A stretch of DNA of 64,000 nt from Sialis fuliginosa (GCA_961205875.1 OY540820.1:3906001-3970000); one strand, 5' to 3'. Numbered from the stretch's first letter, positions 1 to 14,515 are shown. Numbers and translations are program-made. Notes: generated by a model from the letters alone, not told the origin.

Positions 1-425
1 TCAGCACTGTCGTGCCAAACTTAAACAAGAAATTGAAAAAAAAACAAACATTATATGAACATGTGTCCGGCTACAGCCCTCCAAAGATTTTACTCAAAAT
101 TAGTTTTTATTTAATATCTTGAGAACCCATTATGCTACAGTTATGAAATTTGATACAGGGTTTAGTATTAATAAGTGTTATCGATATCCACTATCAATCA
201 ATAGTAATTTTCACCAGGGTTTCAAGGGCCCAGGGGGGGGCCGTCGATTTTTATCCATTATTTTTGTATTCATCAATTTTTTTGTGAGTTAAAAATTTGA
301 GTAAGATCGTATGACACAAAATACAAAAAATATACTTTGCTCATTTACATATCATAGGATAAACCGTTTACGAGAAATATCGATGCAAAAGAAAGCATGC
401 AGAATTTTTCTAATGTTTATATACA
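1..425. mobile_element. Family B foldback element, fragment
   Basis: From about base 50 this matches one arm of the complete copies at 6781 and 27786. Shared pieces include the GAACCTGTGTCCGG-like start, GATACAGGGTTTAGTATTAA and the ATCGATATCC region. Only one arm is present, so the copy is truncated or cut by the window edge. Confidence 0.7.
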
Positions 426-1195
426 AAATAAAATATGTTTATGAAATTATTATTATTTTATTAAAAATATGTAAAAATTATATAATCTAAAATTATGGAG
501 TATTAAGTTTTCTGTCTAAAAAAGGGGATTGCAAGAAAAACAAGTTTTATTATACTAGCATAGATGTTTACATTGACACAATTAATATATTTTTTTCGGA
601 TTTATTCTCGTAGAAAATTTCGAAAAATCCATATTTATTCGCAAGGTGAAAATACTATTATTATGTCTGGAGGCTAAAATTATACATATGTGTCAAAATA
701 TACTATCACATAAATAATAATAATTTAATTGATGGAAATAAACGTATACATAGAAGTTTCATATGTTGAAAAAAATATATAGATAATAAAATAAACGATA
801 TGACTAAGAATCGCAAATATATAACAGTTATATTATTATGTGTGAGTCACTCGGTCATTGATTAAGCTAGCAGCCTTCACGCGTGGAGATTCCAAGAAGC
901 GAGATCACTCATAATAAGTAAAACAGGTATTTAACACATGTTAGTGGCGCTAGCATATGTTTAATATTGTGGGTGAAAGTGAATCATCTAATGCGGTTAG
1001 AGAGTACAATGAAAGTTGAATTTTGTTTTAATATGCAGTCATTTCGAATATGATATATGTAGATTATGTAGGCGTGCATAATAAATAGAAGAAAATAATG
1101 TGGACAATACTGTATTTTTTTTTCTATACACGTCAAAAATAATATATTTAATGTAAAACAAAAAGAACGTGTTTACAAATAATTAACGAAAGCTA
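425..1195. other. AT-rich stretch, nothing recognised
   Basis: There is no coding signal on either strand and no repeat that I could match elsewhere in the window. Confidence 0.5.
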
Positions 1196-1199
1196 TATT

Positions 1200-2115
1200 T
1201 TTAGGAAACAAGATTAGTAAGGGAATATTTAACTATAAAAGATGTAGTGACCATTTTTATAGAATATAGTTCCACCCCTCCCTATAGCAACTATAGCTAG
1301 ATCCAACAACAAACGAAGTTTCATTAATATCGGTTCTGTGGTTTATGAGTAATGCATGTGACAAGGATTCAGGGGACAGACAGATATAGAAAGAAAAGTG
1401 TTTGCTTTGACCACAGAATATTAAGTAAAAAAACATCTGCTACCGATAGTGTTTAGTTAAATTGTCTGGAATTAGTTAACCATTTAATTTTTATGTAATA
1501 TTACTAAAAAGTATTAGTTCGCAATTTTTCTTAAGACGCTCCTGATTATTTTTTCGTATATTTTATTTTTTTGACAATTTCAATCTAAATCTAAAGTTAT
1601 GCAAACGTCAAAATGACATTTAAAACGTTAAATTTAATATGTCCAAGCAAATATCAATTTAGAAAAACAAAACACGATTTTTTTCAAATAAATTGGGATA
1701 AATCTTTGTAAGGAAATATTTTACAACAAACGTTGTAGTTCCATATTATAGGAAATTTAATGCTCTACAAAAAATAATCTAAAAAATTTTCACGTAACAT
1801 TCTTGAGATATCTTGAAAAAATAAATATTTTGTGATATCACCCCTCCCCCTTACACACGATTTTGAAATGAGGCCGTCCTCAAGCCAGACCCAACCATCC
1901 AACTAAGTTTCAATAATATCGGTTCATTGGTTCATGAGTTATGCGTGTGACAAAGTTTCAGGGGACATTCACACGGACGGACAGACAGACAGACATGGAA
2001 CGAAGTGTTTGTCTTGACGTGAAACGGAAAGATCAATTTAAAATTTTGAAATCGGAGAACATTTTTTTTGTTTCAATCTAAAACGATCACAAAGTTTCTC
2101 ATATTACGAGGAAGC
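1200..2115 (+). mobile_element. Family E repeat, two head-to-tail copies (one partial)
   Basis: A partial copy (about 1200-1425) is followed by a longer one (about 1426-2115). Each carries the sequence that reads GAGTTATGCGTGTGACAA, then a (CAGA)n tract, then TGTTTGTCTTGACGTGAAAC and an end near GAGGAAGCAA. No clear terminal repeats are seen, so the class is unresolved. Confidence 0.65.
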
Positions 2116-2119
2116 AAAA

Positions 2120-4160
2120 TATACAAATACTGATCAATACCTGGAAATTTCTTTTTAACTTACAATTAAATATTTATATCCACGCAAGAGTCTTCTGCAC
2201 TATTATTTAAAAAAAAAACATTTCCTTATCCATGCGTGTATTACAAAATAATAAAAATTAAATATTATTTCATACGATTTATTTCAAGAATAAAACTAAT
2301 TGTAAATACATTAACTGGTTATCTACATAGTACGTACAACAACAAAAACCCAACAGTAGGAAAGTAGCCCTGTAAAATACCCGTATGAGTTCTATTTAAT
2401 CTATATTTCTTCAATATAGTGTTTGTCTAGGGTTTATGTTCTTGACGTAATATAGATAAATTCTTAAAATGCCCACACCTTCAGCACAACCTTGAACTGA
2501 TAAATATTACAATATTATCGTATTTCTTTATAAAATTGTGATCTACATATTTGGGAAACCCATTGTATCTTAACATTGACCAAATAATCACACCTGCAGT
2601 TCAAATACCTGTATTTATTTACATGGTTATGTTTATTGAATGTGATTTTTTTAAATTATAAATACTATATACATTTTCATAATAAATCATGTATTACGTT
2701 TTTTCAAATATTAAGGCTTCTAGAAATCTAGATTTATTAAGATTTACAGTAGTTGTCTCATGTTTTATTTCTCGTTGATAATTTAAATAGCTAAATCTTT
2801 ATTTACTTATCTCAACTTTATAAGTAATAACTGCCAATTACATATGTACATAAAAATCAATTATTACCAGTGTTGATTTAAATTATTAGAATTCAAACTT
2901 ATGCTAAATGGTGAAATGATTTCAGATTGTACCCAAAAAACTAATATATTTTTTATTGCAAAGGATGAGTATTAAAAAAATAATGACTTCAACAAAAAAA
3001 AATTAATGACAGGAAACTCATACTAATAAAGTCTACACGTTCTATCTTATCTAATAACGAAATTAAATAATAAGATAACTTTGTTATAATATCGATTTAT
3101 AACATATTATGTACCTTTATAATACATACATATGTAATATTTATCCACGTATGTTTTATTCCTCCCTTATTAATATTTTGTTAATGTATTACATTCGACA
3201 GATGCGTTTGTATAGGAAAGAAAAATGAATACAAAAATATTATGACGTATGCAAGATATATTTCCCTCTATGAGTAAGGACGTTTTTCCCAAAAGAGGAA
3301 AATATCACATAATGATGCGCATCCAGAAAATGTATGTATTTATTTAGTATTCTAAAGCAAGTACCTACCTAAAAAATATTTTTCTTTTTTGATGACAAAT
3401 GTATTTAGTGATTTTTTTCAAAGCTATTATTTCTTTATACGACAATAAATACATTTTGATACTAGTCATAAAATTGTAAATATATAGATTTAGATGTAAT
3501 AAACTCTAATAAAAATATAAAATATAACATTTTATAACCATAATGTCAATCGCATTATCAACACCTCATAAAGAAATTTTCTTGATAGTAACTTCTTTAT
3601 AATACTTGTAATAATATGTATTAATAAAGGATGTATTGATTTTAATCTGTCCAATACAGAAAAAATACTTTATTTATAATGCATAAATCAAATCAATATT
3701 ATAATATTTTTATGAAATATATGTAAGTAACGCGAATATGTAAACAATATAAAATATTATTTAAAATGTACATATGTATGATAAATTTTTGTAATGAGTC
3801 ACTTTTGTTTTATTGCACTATTTCTATTTTTACTATTAGATGAATAATAATATATTTAAAATAAATAAATAAAGATAAGCCCATAAAAATAACACATTGC
3901 CTTAATTTTTTTGCATACATAGCGTTGAGTTTTGACTCATATAAATGATTCATTTGCAAATATCATAACCATGTTTCTGCATTCTGCTGAAATCATCAAT
4001 ATTAATAGGTCAAAGGTTACTTCAATATGTCTGAATCAATATAAAGAAAGAGGACAATAGTACATAATAATCAATACCTGCCCTTGTATGGTTGATAAAA
4101 AATATGTAATTTATAATATGAAACCGATTTTTTAGTAATTGAAATAAACTGCAATAATCT
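2120..4160. other. AT-rich non-coding stretch
   Basis: No open frame of note, splice-bounded exon or repeat shared with the rest of the window was found. Confidence 0.45.
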
Positions 4161-4164
4161 AAAT

Positions 4165-4345
4165 CAAGCTTGTCTAACCCGTGGCCCGCGAGGATAATTA
4201 AAAATAATAATAATATAAAAATAAACCTGCATTGAAAGTAGCGCGACTAAAAAAAAAAGGTCACCCAGTTTTTATTTTATATTATATTCTGGCCTACGGT
4301 ACATTGGGTTTATGCTATGCGGCTCAGAAGGTTCGAAAGGGTTTA
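4165..4345. mobile_element. hAT-like MITE, family I, deleted copy
   Basis: It begins CAAGCTTGTCTAACCCGTGG, matching the terminus of the intact copy at 59556-59892. It shares the GCTATGCGGC subterminal block and the poly-A/GGTC core. The far end is eroded and abuts the family E copy. Confidence 0.65.
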
Positions 4346-4361
4346 TTTGTCATTTAAGCTT

Positions 4362-4962
4362 ATTGCTTACTCGCAATATCGAAAATACGAGAAGCTTTGT
4401 GATCGTTTGAGATTGAAACAAAAAAAATGTTCTCCGATTTCAAAATTTTAAATTGATCTTTCCGTTTCACGTCAAGACAAACACTTTTCGTTGTGTCTGT
4501 CTGTCTGTCTGTCTGTCCGTCCGTCTGTCTGTCCCCTAAATTCTTGTCACACGCATAACTCACCACTGAACCGATATTATTAAAACTTGGTCGGGTGGTT
4601 GGGTCTGGCTTGAGGACGGTCCCTTTTCAAAATCATTAAAATCGTGAGTATGGGGGAGGGGTGACATGATATTTACTTTGATGTATTAAATGTCGTTTTG
4701 ACGTTTTAAATGTCATTTTGACGTTTGCATAACTTTAGATTAAGATTGAAATTGTCAAAAATTTTAAAATATATGAAAAAAAAGCGGGTGCGTCTTATGA
4801 AAATTTTCGAAGTAATATTTTTTAGTAAAATTGCATAAAAATTTAATGGTTAGCCAATTCTAAGCAATTTATCTGAGCATCGGTTTTTATTTAAATTGTT
4901 CAATAATTAACTATCTTCGGCAAATTTAGCAATATGTGCATTTACTTGGCAGATGTTTATCG
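4362..4962 (-). mobile_element. Family E repeat, reverse copy
   Basis: The reverse-complement version of the element at 1426-2115. It has (TCTG)n at about 4494-4532 and TTGACGTTTTAAATGTCATT repeats in the middle, and ends at the GCACAGATGTTT-like edge. Short open frames here are repeat-derived. Confidence 0.7.
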
Positions 4963-4964
4963 TT

Positions 4965-5930
4965 TCGATTCGTGACTAATAATAACAATAAAGTATAAAA
5001 GCTATCTAAAAAGTTCAAGAGGAGCTAGAAGACAAAAATAAATTATAAAAAAAATAAAAAATTCGTGACTAATATATTTTATTTTATACATGAACCATTC
5101 AAAATTCAACCTACCTAATTTTTTACACCTTACCATCTGACCAATTACTCAATAATTGTTATCTTAATCTTATTATATCTTTCAAATTATCGATTTCATA
5201 TTTTTAAATTGCTTCTCTTATCCATGACTGTATTTCTAATATTGATAAATTATGATAAAAAACTAAAATCTATGTGTCATTTACCTGTTCAAAATATTTA
5301 GTTGCTTATTCACTAATTCAAACAATGATTAAAAACCTTCAGTATTAATAAAAATATAATAAAAGGGAGTGTGTCTTACTATATAAAAAGGAAACAAAGA
5401 ACAAATAATTTTTCATAGTTTTTTACGATGATGAATTTGAACGTGCGGTGAATCCGAAAACCAAAACCAGTAAATGACATTGAATGTGTCAACAAACTTA
5501 TTGTTGTTTAATTCAATATGGTGACTATTTAATCATTAATTTAACTCATGTCTAAGGGGATGAATTTTAAATTTACATTCCGCACATATTTCTCCAAATA
5601 GGTATTGTTTCAAATAGTTGAACGATTATTTCGGTATAGGTCAATGAATTATGATTTCTTTTTTTTTAAACTATAAATTAGGTACATTGTTTAATTTTCT
5701 GATATCTATTAAGAATTCGAACTTGATCACATTACAAATTTCAAAAAAATATCAATATATACCTATTATATAGATATGACCAAAACTGATTTAAAGAAAT
5801 GAATATTATGCTTTCTAGTGGTTAAAAAATATACATGAAGGGAACACTAAAACACAAATACGATAATCAGCTTATTACACATTCAGCTAACTATACTTTC
5901 AAATGTAAATCATTGAACAAAAGAAATATA
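4965..5930. other. AT-rich non-coding stretch
   Basis: No gene, exon or shared repeat was recognised before the MITE that starts at 5935. Confidence 0.45.
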
Positions 5931-5934
5931 CATA

Positions 5935-6496
5935 AGGTACTGGCACCAGTTATGGTCTCTATAAGAGCAAGGTTTACTGTTTTTTTGATTGACGGGTTTC
6001 TTTATTGTAATTGTCATGAATTCAAATTACTAATAAAACTCTTTATTTAATCAATTTAATTATCAAAGTCCGCAAATATAGTTTGTTTTTTTAATTATAG
6101 CCTTTTATTTTGTTTATGTTTTTTTCTACAGTAATGGCGAAAGTAAAACCAGTAATGAGCACGCAGTGATGGACACTTGCTAATGGTTACAAAATAATAA
6201 GTACTATGACACAAAAGATATAAAAGAAAGTATCGTCTTTGAAACAATATAATGCAACTGCTTTGATAGTATAATAATTAATAAATAAATTATACTAATA
6301 ATAATTAGTTTAAATGTCTAACATTTTGACACCTATTGGCCGATTGTCATCAAATCATGCTGTAAAACAGTTAAATGTATATAGATTAATATTCAGAAAT
6401 GGTAGTATTCAAATATCAACAAATATATCTAATTCAGTACATTTAATTAAAACATAGCCATTACTGGGGTCATATCCAAGACTGGTGTCAGTACCT
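5935..6496. mobile_element. Family A MITE, copy 1
   Basis: The left end reads AGGTACTGGCACCAGT and the right end reads ACTGGTGTCAGTACCT, an inverted repeat flanked on both sides by TA. About 560 bp, non-coding. The TA target site suggests a Tc1/mariner-type transposase acting in trans. Confidence 0.8.
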
Positions 6497-6780
6497 TATT
6501 CAATTTTACTGCTTTATAAATGTCCACTATTATAAAGAATCTACTCGCAAGCAAAAGTAAACCAAATAAAACAGCTATTTGTGTCTACGGAATTTAGCTA
6601 TTTAGCATCTAAACAGACCAAATCGATATCCGGCAATAATTTTACTTTGATTTTGCTTGCGAACAAATTTTATTGTAATACCGGGTACTAGTAATAATGT
6701 AAATGTTTTGTATTATAAAAAAAATACGAAAAGTAAAAAATAATCGCAGGTGGAGAAAAGCATGTGTCTGACCTCATATA

Positions 6781-7516
6781 CAGGATGATTTATTTTAGTG
6801 TAAACAAATTTAACAGTAGATCGAGGATGTAATTCTAAACAAAAAACTTTATGTGAACCTGTGTCCAGAAAATCTTCGTGAAGGAGCTACAGCCTTCCAA
6901 AAATTTTGCCAAAAATTAGTGTTTATTTAATATCTAGATTGTGATAAAATTTATAAGATTTGATGCAGGGTTTAGTATTAATAAATGTTATCGATTTCCA
7001 ATATCAAACAATCATAATTTAGACCAAGGATGTATGGAGTCAGTAGGCCCGCCGATTTTTATCAAGATTTTTTTTGTTCTTTAGTTGGGTACTTGTAGAA
7101 GATTAAATAACAAAAAATATACTTTGTTCATTTATTATAAGATCAACCGATTTCGAGAAATATCGAAAAAATTAAGTACTGCAGAAATTTACTTAATACG
7201 GATGCTTTAAATTAACAAAATAAGTTTATATTATTGTTCTATAATTAAAAATAAGATTAAAAGTTAATATAAATATACCTCCTAATACTTGTCATCATAG
7301 ACTTATGTATTAGTTGTATTACTGTTACATGAACTTGACTAACAATAAAATGATTAAAAAACGAAGCTATAAATGATTATTTTTGCAAGGTATATTTGGA
7401 AGGCTGTAGCTCCCTCACGTAGAATTTCCGGACACAGGTTCACATAAAATTTTTTGCTTAGAATTATATCCTCGATCTACTGTAAATTTTTTTTACATTA
7501 GTTGTAAATCAACCTA
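6781..7516. mobile_element. Family B foldback element, copy 2
   Basis: Long inverted arms. The left arm carries the block AGTAGATCGAGGATGTAATT, and its reverse complement with ATCCTCGATCTACTG lies in the right arm. The left end is CAGGATGATT after a TA. The central part is AT-rich and non-coding. Confidence 0.75.
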
Positions 7517-7983
7517 TATAAATCCACCACTATATTTCACCTTGTAATTTTGAAAAACACCTAATTCTAATTTTAAATTAATTAGTTCTTAATACATTTT
7601 TATATATTTATTTCATAATAATATTTAATTAATTAAATAAAACGTGATAGTTGTATGTATGTAATTACTAAGAATGTTGGTATCTGTTATTAATTTTTTT
7701 TATTTGTGCACTGTTATTGAATTATCGTGATCGAAAATTTTTTCATTGCATTCAAAATGATTTCATTGAAGTATTTTTGGAACATCACACACAGTCTTGT
7801 CTATCAATGTATTGAACAATATTATTCTTTGTAAAGATTTTTGTTACATTATAAAATGTTTTAAAGATTCGATCATCATTTAAAAAATCTATTATGTATT
7901 TTATTATATAAAAAAGTCGTACAAGTTTTTTATTTAAATATGTATTATACTTTTACTATCTTAAATCGAAAGAATATGTATAA

Positions 7984-8461
7984 GGCGGCTATTACACTAT
8001 CAAAGAAATATGATAGTGTAATAAGTCAACTTTTATAATATTTACCTTCATAATATTTCTATGATCATAGTTAATGACAGTCTCTTATATTTGATCAAAG
8101 TTTTTTGACGTCAAAAACAAAATGGCGACTACCAAGTTATCACTGACAGTTACAGTTACATAATTATTAATATATGAATATCAACAAAATCCAATATTAT
8201 ATGATAATCTTCTTATTGATTATAAAAACCACAATACACGGTTGTAAATTCAAACCTCGATCGCGTCAATTGACGAACATCCACGCACTGATATTCAAAA
8301 GGCACCAAAAAAGAAGAAAATATCCCTAGATAATATTGAGAAAATATTATCAAATATTTTATGTAGTGTAATAAAACAAAATCTCGTATTTTATCAAAGA
8401 AATATGATCAAATCTTTGTCAAAGATCTTTGACATATTTATTTGATAGTGTAATAGCCGCC
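7984..8461. mobile_element. PIF/Harbinger-type MITE (family Q)
   Basis: Terminal inverted repeats GGCGGCTATTACACTATCAA and its reverse complement are flanked by a 3-bp duplication TAA (7981-7983 and 8462-8464). A TWA target duplication and GG-starting ends are hallmarks of PIF/Harbinger. It is 478 bp and non-coding. Confidence 0.85.
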
Positions 8462-8464
8462 TAA

Positions 8465-11400
8465 AACGTGTCAATGATTTTATGTTAAATTGTATTATAT
8501 ATTTTATCAACTTTCTGTTTAGAATTTCAAATTGTCAAAAAGGGTAAGTATATTAATTTGAGATATTTAATGTTCAACACATTGTACCTATATGATTTTA
8601 TTTATACAGGTAATCATATTCTAGAATTTTTTATTAGCAATAATTCCAATTACTTCACTAATAAATAAATCTGTCATTAACATTTCATAATTAGATATAC
8701 ATATGTCTACCACGTGGACACAGAATTGCGATGTTAAACACGTGGGGTTTCTTTTACGTAAAATATTTTTCTTTGCTCTGATTACATTTCTATTTTTTAA
8801 TTTATTATAATGATAGTAAACATATTCCTTTAACCACACCTTTCAAGGTATTTACTTTTTTATAGAATTTACACGTGTAAAAAATAAAACTACGCATTTT
8901 ATCACAAAAAGGCGTAGTAATATTTTGTTACGTAATAACCCCCCCTTCCCTCCCCACGTCTCTTCCACGAGCAATTAAATAGATATCAATAAAATTCTTG
9001 ATTAGTGGTAATAAAATAGATTACCATTAGCTCGAAATATATTATCCCTTTACGTAGAGCTATTTTTTGAAAATGTATATGACGACGCCTCTAACTTCTT
9101 TGTACTGTTTCTACCCAATGATTTAATCACTATGCTATTGTTTTATGTGTATTCATACATTTCAAAGAAGATAATTAAGTGTAGAAAATTATAATAATCA
9201 TAATAGCATTCAAAAATATGTTTGCAGTCTTCTTTTTCGACGGGCATTAAAATCACCAAGCTACAATACCACAAATGCATTCTTTGTAAAATTAAATACA
9301 TACTTTTATATTGTGTACGTATATATTTATTATTTTTTTATAAAAATATATTATTTTGTCATATATGGGACATTCAGAAGCCAAAGAGACTAAATAAAGA
9401 AAAATAATATTTTGGAACTATGAAATCCAACCTATACAATAAATTATGCATTAGTATTTTTAATTAATTTTTATTTAGTAACATTATCATTTATATGTAG
9501 GTAGTTAGGTAGATAAATATAGGAAATTATCTAGTAAAAGTACTTAACTTGAGTACTTTTATGTGACAGATTAACTTAGAACATGCTTATTGAATAAGAT
9601 ATATTCTTCTAAGGCATTAAATATGTATATGTATGAAACTTTATAAACATGCGTTATTTTCAAAATACACTAGATCACGTATTTTTTCTGTATAATGATT
9701 CATTATTATTGTACAATGATAAATATAATTTATTAATTAAATCATTTACGCCGTATGATAAAAAGATAAATCGCCTACCATTGTTTTAATAATCTGATCT
9801 AAATTTCAAAACGTGTGATCGTGATGAAAAAGTCACGGAGAATTATGGATTCTAATCTATCGAGACAAGTGATGTACGAGAAAAATAAATCAGCAAGAAT
9901 TGAATATTTATAAACAATAAAACAATTATTGTAAACATTTTAGAAATAAATGTTTTATAGTAGATAATTATACAAAAATGTAGAATCATTTGTAAATAAA
10001 GTTGTGATTTATTTTTATATAATTTATTTATACATATTGAAAAATGTGAAGATATTTATATAGAACGGGGTTGGAGGAAAACTATTTGTTTATTTATTAT
10101 ATATTTAAATAGCCTGGCTATTTAATACACTACTCATGCATAAAAATAAAAACAAAAGGTAGCATAATAATGTAGAGCCTTGTATTGTTCTTCTTATTTA
10201 ATTATCATAATTCTTTACAACAATTTATTGAAATCTGCCCTTGGTACGACCTTCACAATGCCAACAATCTTTTACAAATAAATGCTAGAGATTATTACCC
10301 TTATTATGAATACATTTCGCACACAATGCAGATGTTTTCTTGAAGATGATAAAATTCGAAGAATTTTTGTAGACAAGAAAAACACGTAAAAAAAATACAT
10401 GTAACTATTTATACAAATTGACGTTTCTTAAAAAGTATACTTTTGTTCGTTGTCTACATACAAAATTATCTCTGAATCATTGACAATTTCACTTGAATTT
10501 TGATATTACATTTTTTATGCATTATATATCTATTTCTGAGAAACTATAACATACTACAATGAAAAGTATATCGAAACAAAAACAAGATAAATTAATACAA
10601 TTATGAATAATAATTAATGTAATGTCATTACAAAGGCCCTTATTTATTATTATTTTCTTTACTTTTATTATGGTAAATTATCGTCCTTTTCTGGAATTCG
10701 CAAAATAAAATAAAACAATACTATTTAAGCGAAAGCAAATAAACGAATGTCAATGTACTCTTCTAAATCTTCTGCAGACTAATAACCTCCATTGTAAACA
10801 AAACTTATCATAGATTATTATCTAATAAGAATAACAATGTATTTGATGAAATCAAGTTATGAATTTTTACATAAAAACAATACATTTTAATTACCATAAG
10901 TATTTACTATTTCAGGAGTGTCCAATTTAAATTCTATTTGAAACGTTCAAAATTGTGAAGATGCTGATGCATTTTTCAATAATTTTTAATATAAATTTAA
11001 AAAATATACATGTACAAATGTAACTAAAAATTTTGTACAATTGTAAATGCGTGTCTATATATTTCAGCAAGGACACGCACATTAATTAAATATATTAAAT
11101 CAATACATGTAGTTGTCAAAATTATATATTATTAAAATAAAACCCCATCACGTATTTATTATATGACTTGTTCATTGTGGAAATAATAATACAAGCCAGT
11201 ACAAAGTATCAATGAAGACGCCATTTAATGAAGATTGAACACTCATCAGCTCAATGTCGAAGTGCAAGGCTGCATACTTCAAGGTATTTCGTGATCCCCC
11301 TACCAATCAATTTTAGAAAAACTGCGGAGAAAATACTGAAAATAAAGTGCACCACATAATTGTTTATATATGTATATGAATTTCTACATAATGCAGGTGA

Positions 11401-12400
11401 TGCAATTCAAGTCCAAGGTCGCTAGAAAGTGTGTCAACATTTCTATTTCATATATACAGGTATGACAATTTTGATGCTTTCTTAGAAGGAATTGCCTACG
11501 GATATTAAATGCCAAGGAAGTAAAGGCGACAAATTTATTTAGTTACCTCATTATATTAGTCATTAATATGGAATTTAATAACGACATTGTTAAATCTAGG
11601 AGATATTCATTTGCCAAAGTTTATTACAGTGATATCAATAAAGAAGACAAAAAATGTATTCCTCTAGAAATGCAGTATTTTTTAGATTATTTTTAATGTA
11701 TGATTTTAAATATTATAAATTTTCCAAATTATAGTTTTTTTTTATAAAATATAAAATTAAATGTAGTTCTTACTATTGTCTTCTGAATTGCTTGAATATC
11801 AAATATACATGTACTGAGTACTGAGATGAAAGGATTATAATACATATAAATATTTATAATTCAAAATGAGTTAACATTCGATTCAAGGTCTGAGATGCAC
11901 TTTTATTGTCTGCATTTAAAATTACGACTTATAATACTGCACAGAAATGGTGAATGTCTACGTTTCTTATATAGGTACCTACATATTATATATCTTATTA
12001 ACATGTAAATTGATTTTTCATTTAGTTCATCTATATATACTTTTGATTATTTATATGTCTTAAGAATCGATAATAAGAATCACACAAAGAAAATTTTATG
12101 ATTAAATCAATTTCATAGGGAACAAAACATTTTATATCTGATTGATTAGTATTCAACTCTCATTGTGTTTACATTAATGTTAGGCAAAGGACCTTCTCAG
12201 TGTCAAGGCCTTATATTTCTCAGTACGGTCATTATACTTTTTCACCAATTGCAAAAAAAATTGTAAATAAATCAAAGTTACTTAAATTTTTCAATAAAGA
12301 CGTATGATGTAAATTTAAAAAAAATTGAATTCAAAATTGCTATTTACAAAATATTTAGATAAATTAATGCTCTATAAATGAATTGTTGAAAAACCAAAAA
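8465..12400. other. AT-rich non-coding stretch with a GC-richer patch
   Basis: Most of it shows nothing recognisable. A patch at about 11200-11540 is less AT-rich than its surroundings and has short open frames on both strands but no convincing exon. The patch at 8930-8965 is C-rich. No repeat shared with the rest of the window was matched. Confidence 0.4.
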
Positions 12401-12403
12401 AAT

Positions 12404-13013
12404 ATTGCTTCCTCGCCATATCGAAGATACGAGAAGCTTTGTGATCGTTGTAAAATGACAAAAAAATTGTTCTCCGATTTTAAAATATTAACTTGTTCTT
12501 TTCGTTTCAGGTCAAGACAAACACTTTTCATTCCGTATCGGTCTGTCTGTCTGTTCCCTGAATCCTTGTCACACGCATAACTCAAGAACCACTGAACTGA
12601 TATTAATAAAACTTGGTGGTTGGTTGGGTCTAGCTTGAGGACGGTTTAAAAATCATTTAAATCGTGTGTAAGGAGGAGGGGTAATATCCAAAAACTTATT
12701 TTTTATATCTCAAGAACGACACATGTCGATTTATCTCAAAGTTCATTTAAAAAATCGTATTATGTTTTTTTTAAATCGGTATTTTTTGACATATTAAATG
12801 TTATTTTGACGTTTTCATAGCAGAAAATTTTTGATTTTGATTGAAATTGTCAAAAATTAAAAATATACGAAAAAATAATCATGCACGTATTAAAAAAAAA
12901 TTCGAATTAATATTCTTAATAATATTGTATAGAAATTAAATGGTCAACCAATGGCAGGCAGTTGGTGAATTTAGCACGGGAAGTCACTGTGCATTTATTT
13001 CGCAGATGTTTTT
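12404..13013 (-). mobile_element. Family E repeat, reverse copy
   Basis: It matches 4362-4962 throughout, from TTGCTTCCTCGCCATATCGA to the GCAGATGTTTTTT edge, with a shorter TCTG tract. Overlapping open frames on both strands are products of this repeat. Confidence 0.7.
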
Positions 13014-13014
13014 T

Positions 13015-13910
13015 TATTTTATTTTAAAAATTGTCAGAATTAATTTGATAAATAAACATTATTTATTACAAATATCATCCAGATAAAATAATAACAAAGA
13101 AACTTTTTCATAAAGTTAAAGTACATAGTAATATCAACAGTGACTAACAAATCGAGTATTTTTTATGAATAATAAGTTTTACATTTTACCTGCTACACAT
13201 TACTTATATCCGGTAAATACGGTACCAGGCACCATAATGTAATTTGTTTAAGAGTAAAACAGTTTTTGCAAATTTTCCTCATTTAAATATTATAAAATTA
13301 ACCAAAACTAATACACGTAAATAAGGAAAAAAATTAATATCACTTAACAATAATATTTCATTAATTTCCCTGTTTACGACAAAATAAATATTGATTGTTT
13401 TTATTTATTTAATAATTAATGTAAAAAAGCGTTATACATTTTTTAACGAGCTATATAATATGTATATGATAGTTATGATATTGATATTCAATGACGTTTG
13501 AATAATGCTACCGTATCCTAGCAACGATAATAAACACACAACGTTCTCGATCATGAGTTATTATATCACAAAATCACAAGTTTGCAGATGTATCAAATCT
13601 TTAATCATATTGTAGGTAGTAATAAGAGAGGATTTTTTTATGAGATACATAACTAGATAATTAACGTAATTACGAGTGTATATTACATACCATTTAAAAA
13701 AAATAATATTAGTTATATTAATAAGGTAAATTTTTCTATGTAATCAGGATCTTATTGAGACTGTTAAAATTAAAAAAATTAAAGATATTTATTAATTAGT
13801 TAATATATGTATTTGATTTTTGATTTTATTATTTGACTATTTTTCAAATGCCATTATTATCTCAAATTCCTAATAAGTATGTTCCTGTAATAATGACAAT
13901 CATCTACATT
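13015..13910. other. AT-rich non-coding stretch
   Basis: Nothing recognised on either strand. Confidence 0.4.
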
Positions 13911-13911
13911 T

Positions 13912-14515
13912 TAAACCGGAAACGTACGTTTACTCTTGTGAATTTTTGAATTTTCGAATTATTTTTGAAAAAAAAATAAACGTTGTAGATAAAAATTGTC
14001 GAGTATGTAATTATTTAAAATGTATTCCCATACATTTTTTTCCAACATTTATGAATTAGCCAGAAATAACGTATAAGAAAGTCCCATGACACTCATCGCA
14101 GATATTTCTTCTCTGTTATGAACTATTTGAAATGTAATTAAAAAACATTTTTTTTAATGAATAGAATATAAATCATTTAACTTTACCATTTTTCTCTAAT
14201 TTGCACTATTTCAAAAATAATTCGAAAAATTCACAAATTAACACCAGTAAACATTCGTATCCGGTTGAAAGATCGTTTTCAAAAATAGGTTTTCTTCCCA
14301 GACAAAAATTAACCTTAAATGTAAAATTTCACCCTTCTACGATTCGTCGCATTTGAACTATAACATTTACAGACAGATCTACACACATATATCATGGCGA
14401 AAATTGTCAGAATAGATTCAGGGAAGGTCAAAATGGATAATTTCATCAAAATCTGGATTCCAAAAAAAATCTGCTTGTATATAAATTTCATATACATGGG
14501 TATAAGTAAATAAAA
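13912..14515 (-). mobile_element. Family F repeat, reverse copy
   Basis: The reverse complement of the element inside 26455-27240. Shared blocks include ATCTTTCAACCGGATACG, ATTTTGACCTTCCCTGAAT and AAGAAAGTCCCATGACA. Only a short TCTG tract is present where the other copy has a long one. Confidence 0.7.

Noticed and set aside
12364-12585. Overlapping open frames on both strands
   Set aside because: Both fall in a family E repeat, and equivalent frames occur in the other copies at 4360 and 44838.
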